Numbered from the stretch's first letter, positions 25,937-36,321 are shown. The stretch is DNA of 50,263 nucleotides from Nocardia cyriacigeorgica (GCF_010858045.1 NZ_JAAGVC010000039.1:1-50263), one strand, 5' to 3'. Notes: generated by a model not told the origin, from the sequence alone. Translations and numbers: made by a program.

Positions 25937-26670
25937 GCGACGAGAACACCCCGGAACCCGGGACGTCAGCGCAGAGTGCGGGCACGTCCGGCACGCCGGC
26001 CGGACGGCGCTATCCCGTCGCCCCGGTGGTGCTGCTCGCCGTCTCCGCGGCCGCCCTGTGGGGCGCCTCGCGGATGACCTGGGTGAGCGTGCGCTCCTCG
26101 GACGGGCTCACCGAACCACGCACCGACGACCTCGACGGCGGCACCTGGTTCGGCGCGCTCACCCCGCTGGCCTTGGTACTGCTGGCCGCCATCGCCGCGG
26201 TGCTGGCCACCAAGGGCTGGCTGCGCCGGGTCGTCGGCGTGCTGGTGGCGCTGGTCGGCGCGGTCGTCGCGGTGCCCGCGCTGGCACTGCTCACCGGCTC
26301 CGGCGCGACCTCGCAACGCGCCGCCACCCTCGCCGAACTCCCGGCACGCGCCCAGGTCGAGCAGGTGAGCACTTCCGCCGCGCCCGCCGTGCTGACCATG
26401 GCAGGCGCGCTGGCCGCCTTCGCCGCGGGCGTGCTGCTGGCCAGAATGCCCAAAGACAGCGCACAGCTGTCGGGCAAGTACGACACGCCGGTCGCCCGCC
26501 GCGCCGCCGCCACCGACCTGGTCGCCGGGCGCGGCGAGGCGAGCGACCCCACCGCGCCGCCGGTGACCGAACGGGTCCTCTGGGACGCGCTCGACGCGGG
26601 GACCGACCCCACCGAAGATCACCCGCGGACCGGCTCCGATGGCGGCCCGGCCGAGCCCGGCACCAGGTGA
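25933..26670 (+). CDS. Trp-operon-associated membrane protein (TIGR02234 type)
   Basis: The product is 245 residues with four hydrophobic segments: about 31-45, 73-91, 97-120 and 150-168. WGASRMTWVSVRSSDGL after the first helix is typical of the conserved actinobacterial protein found between trpE and trpC (Rv1610 position). The hydrophilic C-terminal 70 residues are acidic and Pro-rich. Its molecular role is not known; the fixed location suggests a link to tryptophan synthesis or transport. ATG 25933 overlaps the trpE stop. Confidence 0.85.
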   Translation: MSDENTPEPGTSAQSAGTSGTPAGRRYPVAPVVLLAVSAAALWGASRMTWVSVRSSDGLTEPRTDDLDGGTWFGALTPLALVLLAAIAAVLATKGWLRRVVGVLVALVGAVVAVPALALLTGSGATSQRAATLAELPARAQVEQVSTSAAPAVLTMAGALAAFAAGVLLARMPKDSAQLSGKYDTPVARRAAATDLVAGRGEASDPTAPPVTERVLWDALDAGTDPTEDHPRTGSDGGPAEPGTR

Positions 26671-26720
26671 TCCGATGATCCGGCGACCTCGCGCAGCACA
26701 AGTAGCCGACGCCCGCAACC

Positions 26721-26737
26721 CGGGGGACAACCCCGGC
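26721..26737. terminator. GC hairpin after the trp-associated membrane gene
   Basis: CCGGGG (26721-26726) pairs with CCCCGG (26732-26737) around GACAA, 51 bases after the stop. It lacks a T tract. With the TACTCT box at 26762 it suggests that trpE and trpC-B-A can be separate transcripts. Confidence 0.4.
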
Positions 26738-26761
26738 GAACGTGCGTCACACCCGCCCCTT

Positions 26762-26767
26762 TACTCT
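26762..26767 (+). promoter_or_regulatory. Predicted -10 box of trpCBA with structured leader
   Basis: TACTCT fits TANNNT. The leader of about 75 bases before ATG 26846 can fold: GAGAC near 26783 with GTCTC near 26820, enclosing GCCTG with CAGGC. No Trp-codon leader peptide is evident, so any attenuation would need another mechanism. Confidence 0.4.
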
Positions 26768-26845
26768 TGATCAGCACCGGTGAGACAGCGCCTGGGGGGA
26801 TTTCTCAGGCAGTGAGTCCGTCTCCCCAGAAAGGATTCGAGCCAG

Positions 26846-27663
26846 ATGACGGTACTCGACTCGATTCTCGACGGGGTCCGCGCGGATGTGGCCGCACGGG
26901 AATCCCTGCTGGACTTCCAAGCCATCAAAGCCGCAGCGGCCGCCGCGCCGCCGCCCAAGGACGCGCTCGCGGCACTGCATGAAGACGGCATCGGCGTCAT
27001 CGCCGAAGTGAAGCGGGCCAGCCCCTCCAAGGGGCCGCTCGCCGAGATCGCCGACCCCGCCAGCCTGGCCAAGGCCTACGAAGACGGCGGCGCCCGCATC
27101 ATCAGCGTGCTCACCGAGGGCCGTCGCTTCCACGGCTCGCTCGACGACCTCGACGCCGTCCGCGCGGCCGTGAACATCCCGGTGCTGCGCAAGGACTTCG
27201 TCGTGGGCCCGTACCAGATCCACGAGGCGCGCGCGCACGGCGCCGACGTCATCCTGCTGATCGTCGCCGCGCTCGAACAGGACACGCTGAGCTCGCTCAT
27301 CGACCGCACCGAGTCGCTGGGAATGACCGCGCTGGTCGAGGTGCACACCGAAGAAGAGGCCGACCGGGCCCTCAATGCCGGCGCCTCGGTCGTCGGCATC
27401 AACGCCCGCAACCTCAAGACCCTCGAGGTCGACCGCGACTGCTTCGCGCGGATCGCGCCGGGGCTGCCCACCGAGGTCATCCGCGTCGCCGAATCCGGGG
27501 TGCGCGGCACCGCTGACCTGATGGCCTACGCGGGTGCGGGCGCGGACGCCGTGCTCGTCGGCGAAGGCCTGGTGACCAGCGGCGACCCGCGGGCAGCGGT
27601 ATCGCAGCTGGTGACCGCGGGCACCCACCCGTCCTGCCCGAAGCCCGCCCGGCGGGCGCGCTG

Positions 27664-27664
<1 letters not shown>
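26846..27664 (+). CDS. trpC: Indole-3-glycerol phosphate synthase
   Basis: The product is 272 residues, monofunctional TrpC without a TrpF domain. It closes the indole ring of CdRP. VIAEVKRASPSKG carries the catalytic lysine and substrate loop, PVLRKDFVVGPYQI the second lysine, and GINARNLKTLEVD and VAESGVRG the remaining barrel strands. AAAGGA lies upstream of ATG 26846. Its TGA overlaps the ATG of trpB, so they are coupled. Confidence 0.97.
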
Positions 27665-28934
<1,270 letters not shown>

Positions 28935-28938
<4 letters not shown>

Positions 28939-29735
28939 GCCAGCAGTCCAGACTCGCCGACACCTTCGCGGCCTGCCGCAGCGAACATCGTGCCGCCCTG
29001 ATCGGCTACCTGCCCGCGGGCTACCCCGATCTGGACGGCTCCATCGCCACCGTGCGCGCGATGGTCGAGGCCGGTTGCGACATCGTCGAGGTCGGCGTGG
29101 CCTACTCCGATCCGGTGATGGACGGGCCGACCATCCAGCGGGCCGCCGAGCAGGCGCTGCGCGGCGGGGTGCGGGTGCGGGATGTGTTCTCCGTGGTCGA
29201 GGCCGTCACCGCCGCCGGTGCCCAGGCCGTGGTCATGAGCTACTGGAACCCGGTGCTGAAGTACGGCGTCGACCGGTTCTCCCGCGACCTGGCGGCCGCG
29301 GGCGGCGCGGGCATCATCACCCCGAACCTCATCCCGGACGAGGCCGGCGAGTGGTTCGCCGCCTCGGCCGCGCACGACCTGGACCGGATCTTCCTGGTGG
29401 CGCCGTCGTCCACCGAGGAACGCCTGGTCAAGACGCTTGAGGCGTCGCGCGGGTTCGTCTACGCCGCCTCCACCATGGGCGTCACCGGTGCCCGTGACGC
29501 GGTGTCCTCGGCCGCGCCCGCACTGTGCGCCCGCATCCGCGCGCATTCCGACATCCCGATCGGCGTCGGTCTCGGGGTGCGTTCGGGTGCGCAGGCCGCC
29601 GAGATCGCCGCCTACGCCGACGGCGTGATCGTCGGCTCGGCGTTGGTGAGCGCGGCCGCCGACGGCCTGGACGCGGTGCGGAAGCTGACGGCCGAACTGG
29701 CCGACGGCGTGCGCTCGGCCACCGTCGCGTCCTGA
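28935..29735 (+). CDS. trpA: Tryptophan synthase alpha subunit
   Basis: The product is 266 residues, a TIM barrel that splits indole-3-glycerol phosphate into indole and glyceraldehyde 3-phosphate. The catalytic Glu lies in CDIVEVGVAYSDPVMDGP and the catalytic Asp in IITPNLIPDEAGEW. FVYAASTMGVTGARD and VGLGVRSG bind phosphate. GTG 28935 overlaps the trpB stop. It closes the trp group; lgt follows after 42 bases. Confidence 0.97.
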
Positions 29736-29777
29736 CCCGAAGGCGCACCGTCGCGCTCCTCGACTACGGTGGCCCCC

Positions 29778-30953
29778 GTGACCTTACGAGTCCTGGCAGA
29801 CAGTGTTTCCAGCATCGGCACGCCGGGTGACGGTGTCCTGAGCGCCGCCACCGCCGACGTGCTCGCCTATCTCCCCAGCCCGCCGCAGGGCGTGTGGCAG
29901 GTCGGGCCCTTCCCGCTGCGGGCCTACGCGCTGTGCATCATCGCCGGCATCATCGTCGCCATCTGGTGGGGTGAGCGGCGCTGGCGCGAGCGCGGCGGAC
30001 AGCAGGGCGCGGTGCTGGACGTGGCGATGTTCGCGGTTCCGTTCGGTCTCATCGGCGGCAGGCTCTACCACGTCGCCACCGACTGGCAGAAGTACTTCGG
30101 CGCCGACGGCAACCCGATGGACGCGCTGAAGATCTATCAGGGCGGCCTCGGCATCTGGGGCGCGGTCTTCCTCGGCGGTGTCGGCGCCTGGATCGGCTGC
30201 CGCGTCTACAAGATCCCGCTGCCGGCCCTCGGTGACGCCATCGCTCCGCCGATCCTGCTGGCGCAGGCCATCGGCCGCCTCGGCAACTACTTCAACCAGG
30301 AACTCTACGGTCGCGAGACCGAGGTGCCCTGGGGCCTCGAGATCTACCAGCGCTTCGACGACCAGGGCCGCCTCGACATGATGAACGGCGTCTCCACCGG
30401 CGTGGTGGAGAAGGTCGTGCACCCGACGTTCCTGTACGAATTGCTGTGGAACGTGCTGGTGGTGCTGCTGCTGGTGTACGTCGACAAGCGTTTCCGCATC
30501 GGCCACGGCCGCCTGTTCGCGCTCTACGTCGCCGGCTACAGCTTCGGCCGGTTCTTCGTCGAACTCATGCGCGACGACGAGGCCACCCATATCGCGGGCA
30601 TCCGCATCAACTCCTTCACCTCGGCCCTGGTCTTCCTCGCCGCCATCGCTTACTTCGTCTTCGCGACGAAGGGCCGCGAGACGCCGGCACAACTGCAGCC
30701 CGGCGCCGAACCGCGCCCGTGGCCGTGGCAGATCGGCGCCCTGCGCCGTGCCCCTGCGGCCGAGGATGCGGGAGCCGACGAGAGCGGCAAGGACACGAAG
30801 TCGGCGGAGGGCGGCGCTTCCGGTGCCGACGCGGACGAGTCGGAAGCGCCGGCCGACGCCGCGAGCCGGACAGCCGAGTCCGACGCCGGCGCCGAGACGA
30901 GCACCGATGGCGACGCCGAGCCGACGCAGTCCGCGGTGCAGAAGGGCGGTTAG
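29778..30953 (+). CDS. lgt: Prolipoprotein diacylglyceryl transferase
   Basis: The product is 391 residues. It moves diacylglycerol from phosphatidylglycerol to the lipobox cysteine of prolipoproteins (such as the PBP at 3966). Seven membrane helices are likely. The signature AIGRLGNYFNQELYG, the GGRLYHVATDW histidine and the YSFGRFFVELMR region are present. The last 90 residues are an acidic Ala/Asp/Glu-rich cytoplasmic tail, usual for actinobacterial Lgt. GTG 29778 is preferred over GTG 29769 because TACGGT (29765-29770) ends seven bases before it. Confidence 0.95.
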   Translation: MTLRVLADSVSSIGTPGDGVLSAATADVLAYLPSPPQGVWQVGPFPLRAYALCIIAGIIVAIWWGERRWRERGGQQGAVLDVAMFAVPFGLIGGRLYHVATDWQKYFGADGNPMDALKIYQGGLGIWGAVFLGGVGAWIGCRVYKIPLPALGDAIAPPILLAQAIGRLGNYFNQELYGRETEVPWGLEIYQRFDDQGRLDMMNGVSTGVVEKVVHPTFLYELLWNVLVVLLLVYVDKRFRIGHGRLFALYVAGYSFGRFFVELMRDDEATHIAGIRINSFTSALVFLAAIAYFVFATKGRETPAQLQPGAEPRPWPWQIGALRRAPAAEDAGADESGKDTKSAEGGASGADADESEAPADAASRTAESDAGAETSTDGDAEPTQSAVQKGG

Positions 30954-30971
30954 TCCGCTCGAAGGGTCCTT

Positions 30972-31022
30972 TCGCCCACCTTTGAGCGACATTGTCGCGC
31001 GTTGTCGCTCAGAGGCGGGCGA
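30972..31022. repeat. Dispersed copy of the GAGCGACA/TGTCGCTC palindrome
   Basis: TCGCCCACCTTTGAGCGACA (30972-30991) faces TGTCGCTCAGAGGCGGGCGA (31003-31022). Outer CGCCC/GGGCG and inner GAGCGACA/TGTCGCTC pair; four middle bases do not. The arms match those at 372-755. It lies 18 bases after the lgt stop, where it could also end transcription. Confidence 0.7.
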
Positions 31023-31229
31023 CAGTCATGTCCGGCGGCCCGGGCTCACCGCCGATCCTTCGCGGCCGGCGGAGGACAGCGCTGGGAGTCCATGATCGGG
31101 TTCGAGCGACAACCGCGCTCCGTCCCGACAGAATGGGAGCGGTGGGGTCCGTCGCGGGCCGCATGGTTGGGCGAAGAGGTGAGCTGACCGGGGGGGCGGC
31201 GCGAGCGCCCGGGAGACAGGAGGACGCGA

Positions 31230-31847
31230 GTGGCCGGCAATGATCCGAACGCGCCGGGAACCGGTGGCCCGCGGTACGGCCCGCCCGGCACCGGGCCGAG
31301 TCTGCGCAAGGCCACCGATCCACCACCATCACATCCGGGCGATCAGGCCTACCCCGCCGACGGCGGTCCCGCCCGGCCGGTGACCGGTGCACAGCGACCC
31401 GCCGGGCCGCAACACACCGCAGTTTTCCCACCCATGGCGGGTGTGATGTATCCGTCGATGCCGCCGGGCACGGCCGGTCCGATGCCGTTCGGCGTGCCGG
31501 GCGGGTTCGTGATGTCCATCGGCGATATCGGCGTCTCCGAGGATTCGGTGACCACTCCGGCGGGCACGATGCCGTTGCGCGGTGCGGTCTGGACGATCAC
31601 CGATATGTCGCAGACCTCGGAGAAGATTCCCACCTACGCGGTGGTGCTGGCGATCCTGCTGTTCCCGGCGTGCTTCCTCGGCCTGCTGTTTCTGCTGGTC
31701 AAGGAGAAGACCACGGTCGGCTACGTCCAGGTGACGGTCACCAGCGAGGGCCGCTACCACTCCACGATGATCCCGGCGCAGAATCAGCAGACCTTCCCGA
31801 TGCTGCTGCATCAGGTGAACTACGCGCGTTCACTCAGCGCCCGGTGA
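31230..31847 (+). CDS. Pro/Gly-rich N-terminal membrane-associated hypothetical protein
   Basis: The product is 205 residues. The first 90 are disordered and rich in Pro, Gly and Thr. After a small domain (MSIGDIGVSEDSVTTPAG) comes a strong membrane helix, AVVLAILLFPACFLGLLFLL, then a basic KEK and a beta-like tail ending HQVNYARSLSAR. AGGAGG lies six bases upstream of GTG 31230. No family is named; similar proteins occur near lgt and pyk in related genera. The topology suggests an N-terminal cytoplasmic or surface Pro-rich arm and a short C-terminal domain. Confidence 0.7.
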   Translation: MAGNDPNAPGTGGPRYGPPGTGPSLRKATDPPPSHPGDQAYPADGGPARPVTGAQRPAGPQHTAVFPPMAGVMYPSMPPGTAGPMPFGVPGGFVMSIGDIGVSEDSVTTPAGTMPLRGAVWTITDMSQTSEKIPTYAVVLAILLFPACFLGLLFLLVKEKTTVGYVQVTVTSEGRYHSTMIPAQNQQTFPMLLHQVNYARSLSAR

Positions 31848-31890
31848 GCCGGCCCGGCCCGGCGATTCCGTGCACCCACCCGGCGGCCCC

Positions 31891-31953
31891 GCACTGCCAC
31901 GCGGCGCCTCGGCACTGTCACGCGGCGCCTCGGCACTGTCACGCGGCGACTCG
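31891..31953. repeat. Three tandem 21-bp repeats upstream of pyk
   Basis: Units 31891-31911, 31912-31932 and 31933-31953 share GCACTGYCACGCGGCGMCTCG with at most one or two changes each; a degenerate fourth unit follows. They end 36 bases before the pyk -10 box. They could be protein-binding sites or simple slippage products. Confidence 0.75.
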
Positions 31954-31989
31954 GCGCATCCACGACGCGACCCACACCGCGGTCGGGAC

Positions 31990-31995
31990 TAGGCT
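31990..31995 (+). promoter_or_regulatory. Predicted -10 box of pyk
   Basis: TAGGCT ends six bases before GTG 32002 and nine before ATG 32005, which predicts a leaderless or nearly leaderless message. Confidence 0.5.
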
Positions 31996-32001
31996 CTACT
32001 C

Positions 32002-33420
32002 GTGATGCGACGGACGAAGATTGTGTGCACCCTCGGACCGGCCACTGCCACCGAGGACCGTATTCGAGAACTCGTCGAGAGCGGTATGGACGTGGCGCGG
32101 CTGAACTTCAGCCACGGTGAGCACTCCGACCATGCCGACAACTACAAGAAGGTGCGGCAGGCCGCCGACCACGTCGGCCGCGCCGTCGGCATTCTCGCCG
32201 ATCTACAGGGCCCCAAGATCCGCCTCGGCCGCTTCATCGAAGGCCGGACGGTGTGGGCGACGGGCGAAGAGGTGCGCATCACCGTCGAGGACTGTGACGG
32301 CACCCACGACCGCGTCTCCACCACCTACAAAGAACTCGCCGCCGACGCCAAGCCCGGCGACCGCCTGCTCGTCGACGATGGCAAGGTCGGCCTGACGGTC
32401 ACCGCCGTCGACGGTAACGACGTCGTGTGCCGGGTCACCGAGGGCGGCCCGGTCAGCAACAACAAGGGCGTGTCGCTGCCCGGCATGGACGTGTCGGTGC
32501 CCGCCCTGTCGGACAAGGACATCGAAGACCTGGAATTCGCCCTGAAACTGGGCGTCGACTTCATCGCGCTGTCATTCGTGCGTTCGCCGTCGGATGTCGA
32601 GCTGGTGCACGACGTGATGGATCGCGTCGGCCGGCGGGTGCCGGTGATCGGCAAACTGGAAAAGCCCGAGGCGATCGACAACCTCGAGGCCGTCGTGCTC
32701 GCCTTCGACGCGGTCATGGTCGCGCGCGGTGACCTCGGTGTGGAACTGCCGCTCGAGCAGGTGCCGATCGTGCAGAAGCGCGCCATCCAAATGGCAAGGG
32801 AGAACGCCAAACCCGTCATCGTGGCGACCCAGATGCTGGAGTCGATGATCGAGAACTCCCGGCCCACCCGGGCCGAGGCCTCCGATGTCGCCAACGCGGT
32901 GCTCGACGGCGCCGACGCGGTGATGCTGTCCGGTGAGACCTCGGTCGGCGCCTACCCGATCGAGACGGTGCGCACCATGGCGCGCATCGTGCACGCGGTG
33001 GAGACCGAATCCACCCGGGTGCCGCCGCTGACGCATGTGCCGCGCACCAAGCGCGGCGTCATCTCCTACGCCGCCCGCGATATCGGTGAGCGGCTCAACG
33101 CCAAGGCGCTGGTGGCCTTCACCCAGTCCGGCGATACGGTGCGCAGGCTGGCCCGCCTGCACACCCCGCTGCCGCTGCTCGCGTTCACCCCGCTGCCGGA
33201 GGTGCGCAGCCAGCTGGCCTTGACGTGGGGCACCGAAACGTTCATCGTGCCTACGGTGGACAGCACCGACGCCATGATCAAACAGGTCGATCAGGCGCTG
33301 CTGAGCATGAACCGGTACCAGAAGGGCGACCTGGTCGTCATCGTGGCCGGCTCCCCGCCCGGTACCGTCGGTTCCACCAACCTGATCCACGTGCACCGTA
33401 TCGGTGAGGAGGACCATTAG
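32002..33420 (+). CDS. pyk: Pyruvate kinase
   Basis: The product is 472 residues. It makes ATP and pyruvate from phosphoenolpyruvate and ADP. It begins RRTKIVCTLGPATATEDRI; LNFSHGEH, DLQGPKIRLGRF, KLEKPEAIDN, MVARGDLGVELP and ATQMLESMIENSRPTRAE are the classical signatures. KLEKPEA holds the catalytic lysine and the MVARGDLG stretch the Mg site. The C-terminal allosteric domain is present and complete. GTG 32002 or ATG 32005 starts the protein. tesB follows after one base. Confidence 0.97.
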   Translation: MMRRTKIVCTLGPATATEDRIRELVESGMDVARLNFSHGEHSDHADNYKKVRQAADHVGRAVGILADLQGPKIRLGRFIEGRTVWATGEEVRITVEDCDGTHDRVSTTYKELAADAKPGDRLLVDDGKVGLTVTAVDGNDVVCRVTEGGPVSNNKGVSLPGMDVSVPALSDKDIEDLEFALKLGVDFIALSFVRSPSDVELVHDVMDRVGRRVPVIGKLEKPEAIDNLEAVVLAFDAVMVARGDLGVELPLEQVPIVQKRAIQMARENAKPVIVATQMLESMIENSRPTRAEASDVANAVLDGADAVMLSGETSVGAYPIETVRTMARIVHAVETESTRVPPLTHVPRTKRGVISYAARDIGERLNAKALVAFTQSGDTVRRLARLHTPLPLLAFTPLPEVRSQLALTWGTETFIVPTVDSTDAMIKQVDQALLSMNRYQKGDLVVIVAGSPPGTVGSTNLIHVHRIGEEDH

Positions 33421-33421
33421 A

Positions 33422-34330
33422 GTGAGCGTTTCGCTTGACGACTCCGTCGGCGTCGATGTGACGCGGGCGCAGCGTACCGATCTGGACGTACTGCTGGATC
33501 TGCTGGATCTGGAACAGGTCGACGAGGACGTGTTCGTCGGTCAGCACCCGGAGAAGGTGTGGAGCCGCACGTTCGGCGGGCAGCTGGTGTCGCAGGCGAT
33601 CATGGCCGCGGGCCGGACGGTCGGCGACCGTCCGGTGCACGCTGTCAACGCGCATTTCGTGCGCGGCGGCGATGTGAAGAAGCCGATCGAGTACCGGGTG
33701 GACCGCCACCGCGACGGTCGCTCGTTCGCCAACCGGACCGTCACCGCCAGCCAGGACGGGCAGGAACTGTTCGTCATGCTCGCCGCCTTCCAGGACTGGG
33801 GCAAGGGCCTCGAGCATGCCCACGAGCAGCCGAAGGTCCCGGATCCGGAGACGTTGCCGCGGGTGGAGGAGAGCTTCGAAGGCTTGGAGGACAAGCTGGA
33901 GATGTTCGTCAACGCCCCGCATCCGATCGATATGCGCTACACCAACGATCCGGCCTGGATCCTCAAGGGCACCGGTGAGCGGCTCAACCACAACCGGGTC
34001 TGGATGCGCGCCGACGGCATCCTGCCCGACGATCCGCTGATCCACGTCGCGACCCTCGGCTACTCCTCCGACACCACGGTGCTCGATTCGATCATCACCA
34101 CCCATGGTCTGTCCTGGGGCCTGGATCGCATCGTCGCGGCGACGGTGAACCATTCCATCTGGTTCCACCGCCCGTTCCGCTTCGACGACTGGGCGCTCTA
34201 CGCGACCGAATCCCCGGTGGCGGCGGGCTCGCGCGGCCTGGCCACCGGCCGCTTCTACTCCCGCAGCGGCGAACTGCTCGCGACCACGGTGCAGGAAGGG
34301 CTGATCCGCCACTTCCCGGCCCGCCGCTGA
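33422..34330 (+). CDS. tesB: Acyl-CoA thioesterase II
   Basis: The product is 302 residues, two tandem hotdog domains. It hydrolyses medium- to long-chain acyl-CoAs. FVGQHPEKVWSRTFGGQLVSQA in the first half (given here as its landmark from about residue 37) and the second-half stretch NHSIWFHRPFRFDDWALY, then GLATGRFYSRSGELLATTVQEG, are family signatures; the catalytic Asp/Thr/Gln set fits. The start is GTG 33422, with GAGGAGG upstream inside the end of pyk. The pyk-tesB order is conserved in mycobacteria. Confidence 0.95.
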   Translation: MSVSLDDSVGVDVTRAQRTDLDVLLDLLDLEQVDEDVFVGQHPEKVWSRTFGGQLVSQAIMAAGRTVGDRPVHAVNAHFVRGGDVKKPIEYRVDRHRDGRSFANRTVTASQDGQELFVMLAAFQDWGKGLEHAHEQPKVPDPETLPRVEESFEGLEDKLEMFVNAPHPIDMRYTNDPAWILKGTGERLNHNRVWMRADGILPDDPLIHVATLGYSSDTTVLDSIITTHGLSWGLDRIVAATVNHSIWFHRPFRFDDWALYATESPVAAGSRGLATGRFYSRSGELLATTVQEGLIRHFPARR

Positions 34331-34370
34331 TCGTGCCGGCAGGCGCCCGGGTGCCGGGCGCCTGCGCGGC

Positions 34371-34778
34371 TCAGATCCGTTCGATGGTGGGGTAGAGGTC
34401 GACGTCGGTGCGCTGGTGGGCGCGGATCGTCAGCGGGGTATCGGCGGTGGTGACGCTGTCGAGGCCGGCGCGCAGACGGTTCTGGAGCGCCACCATGTCG
34501 GCATCGGTCAATTCGGTGGGATCGCCCACCAGGCTCAGTGCGATTTCGTAGGTGCCGTGCCCTTCCGGCGCGGCACCGGAATGGGCTGTGCGCCAGCTGT
34601 TTTCGAATTCCCGATGCAAGGGATCGTCGGGCGCGGCGGGCAGGGTGAACCGCCAGGCGAACACATCGCGGTCTTGTAGGTGGTCGTCGAGGGCCGTTCG
34701 CACGGCATCGACGATGCGTTCGAGGTTTTCCGGTGTCACATAAACATGGAGCGAAACATCCGAAATGCGTTTCGGCAT
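34371..34778 (-). CDS. Hypothetical protein, 135 residues
   Basis: A soluble alpha/beta-like protein starting MPKRISDVSLHVYVTPENLE. The sequence is balanced, acidic and without signal peptide, membrane helix or cysteine motif. No family is recognised. It is convergent with tesB and has 96 bases to the phosphatase gene upstream on the same strand. The start is ATG 34778. Confidence 0.6.
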   Translation of the reverse strand: MPKRISDVSLHVYVTPENLERIVDAVRTALDDHLQDRDVFAWRFTLPAAPDDPLHREFENSWRTAHSGAAPEGHGTYEIALSLVGDPTELTDADMVALQNRLRAGLDSVTTADTPLTIRAHQRTDVDLYPTIERI

Positions 34779-34874
34779 GTCTGATTCCTGTCGTGTGTGC
34801 GGAGGGCGCCACCGGGTCTAAACGTCGACGGCGGAGGTCTTTTCGCGGGAGTGTAGTCCGTAACCGCGCGGGCG

Positions 34875-35501
34875 TCAGGCATACCAGCCCGTGCGCTGAG
34901 CGGCCAGAAACGTTGCCAGCGGAGCGGGGCCGTGCGCCGGTTGCAGAACAAGCCCCGGATGCTCGGCATCTTCGGGCTGCGGTGCGCCGGTGTCGAGGGC
35001 CAGCAGCAGCGGCAGCAGGGCTTCGGCGATGCGGTCGCCGACGGCGCAGTAGGCGGGTTCGGACAGGCCGACCGGGTCGGCGATATTCTCCCGGCCGACC
35101 AGCGACAGATCATTGCGGGCCCGATGCAATTCGGCGACGGTGCGCGCGCCGGTGACCTTGGCGATGCGGTGCGCCTCGAGCAGGGTGAAGGTGCGTGCCG
35201 CGGCCCCGAAAGCCATGGCGGCGGCCTGATCTCGGATCTGTTCGGTCATGGCCAGCACCAGATCCGCGCGGTCGATGTGCTCGGGTTTGAGTTTGCGGGC
35301 CCGGAAGTTGTCCGGGTCGGCGCCCAGGCCCGCGATGGTCTGCGCGGCCAGCGGCTCGACCGGGAAACCGACCAGCGCGCGGGTCCCGGCGCTTTCCGCG
35401 GTGAGCCCGGTGAGGCCGTGTTCGATCGCGATGGCGCGGGCGAGCCGTTCGGCGATGACCGAACGGCACACATTGCCATTGCAGACGAACAGGACGTGCA
35501 T
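34875..35501 (-). CDS. Low-molecular-weight protein tyrosine phosphatase-like protein
   Basis: The product is 208 residues. The P-loop C7-N-G-N-V-C-R13-S lies immediately after the first strand (MHVLFVCNGNVCRS), with LTAESAGTRALVG and DLVLAMTEQIRD typical of the fold and an Asp in ENIADPVG that can act as general acid. The tail beyond about 160 is longer than usual and may be a separate helix pair. It probably dephosphorylates phosphotyrosine or arsenate-like oxyanions. TACCGT six bases before ATG 35501 suggests a leaderless message. Confidence 0.85.
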   Translation of the reverse strand: MHVLFVCNGNVCRSVIAERLARAIAIEHGLTGLTAESAGTRALVGFPVEPLAAQTIAGLGADPDNFRARKLKPEHIDRADLVLAMTEQIRDQAAAMAFGAAARTFTLLEAHRIAKVTGARTVAELHRARNDLSLVGRENIADPVGLSEPAYCAVGDRIAEALLPLLLALDTGAPQPEDAEHPGLVLQPAHGPAPLATFLAAQRTGWYA

Positions 35502-35670
35502 GCGGATACGGTAAATCGCCCGATTACCGACCAGAAGTACGAAAAGTGCAAAATCACACTCGCTCGGCCACATATTCATCTGCGCTTAGCGTCCCGTACA
35601 CAATCGCCGCGCGATGTCCATTCGAGTTCGGGTGTGTCGCGAGTATTGCGCGATGCCGGCGAATCCGTTC

Positions 35671-36186
35671 CTATCCTACGGAATCGCCCGGATAGTAATC
35701 GGTTTCGGTCACCACCGGTGGATATGCCGCGGGTTCGCCGTGTACGCGGCCGCGGGTGGAGAACATGCGGCCGCGGCTGGCCCGGACCGGGGCGAATCGG
35801 CTGAGTCCGGTGGTGGTGCTCATGTCGTCGTACATGGCGTCGATGCCGCCGCGCAGGAAGTAGGCCTCGTGCCAGAAGCCGGTGCCGCCGGAATCCCGCA
35901 GGAATTGCTGCCACCAGTCGCGGTGCGGCGCTGATCGGGTCCATCGCTCCAGGCTGTCGAGATCACGCCAGTACTGGCGCGCACCCCAGTGCGGCGGGAA
36001 CAGTGACCAGATGACGTCTTCGTGGGACAGCAGCCCGTCGGGCCGATCCCGATGAGATCGATACAGCTTCGGGCCCACCCCGAGCAGCCGCAGCATTCCG
36101 CGCGGCCTGCGTACCCGCATCCCCAGGTAGATCACCACGAGGTCCGGATACCCCGACAGATCCACCGTCGCCCTGTTCACCCGCAT
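35671..36186 (-). CDS. DUF4188-like protein (monooxygenase-related fold)
   Basis: The product is 171 residues. DLVVIYLGMRVRRPRG, LYRSHRDRPDGLLSHED, SLFPPHWGARQYWRD, and WHEAYFLRGGIDAMYDDM are aligned features of the DUF4188 family, which is related to dimeric ferredoxin-like monooxygenases. The activity is unknown. GGAGGT lies five bases before ATG 36186. The divergent patatin gene starts 190 bases away across a region with two direct repeats. Confidence 0.72.
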   Translation of the reverse strand: MRVNRATVDLSGYPDLVVIYLGMRVRRPRGMLRLLGVGPKLYRSHRDRPDGLLSHEDVIWSLFPPHWGARQYWRDLDSLERWTRSAPHRDWWQQFLRDSGGTGFWHEAYFLRGGIDAMYDDMSTTTGLSRFAPVRASRGRMFSTRGRVHGEPAAYPPVVTETDYYPGDSVG

Positions 36187-36321
36187 GCGTAACCTCCACG
36201 ACGTCGTAGTGGCATACGCAGCGGGGCCGGTCGTGGTTCGAACCGCCGGGTATGCGCTCGGATGGCCGGCATCGGCGGAATCGTCGTGTGCTCGTTGCCC
36301 GGCCCCTCGAAATGACATACC

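Noticed and set aside
31891..31953. CRISPR or coding repeat peptide
   Set aside because: The 21-bp units are directly joined without spacers, and the frame that reads HCHAAPR repeats has no start or conserved context.
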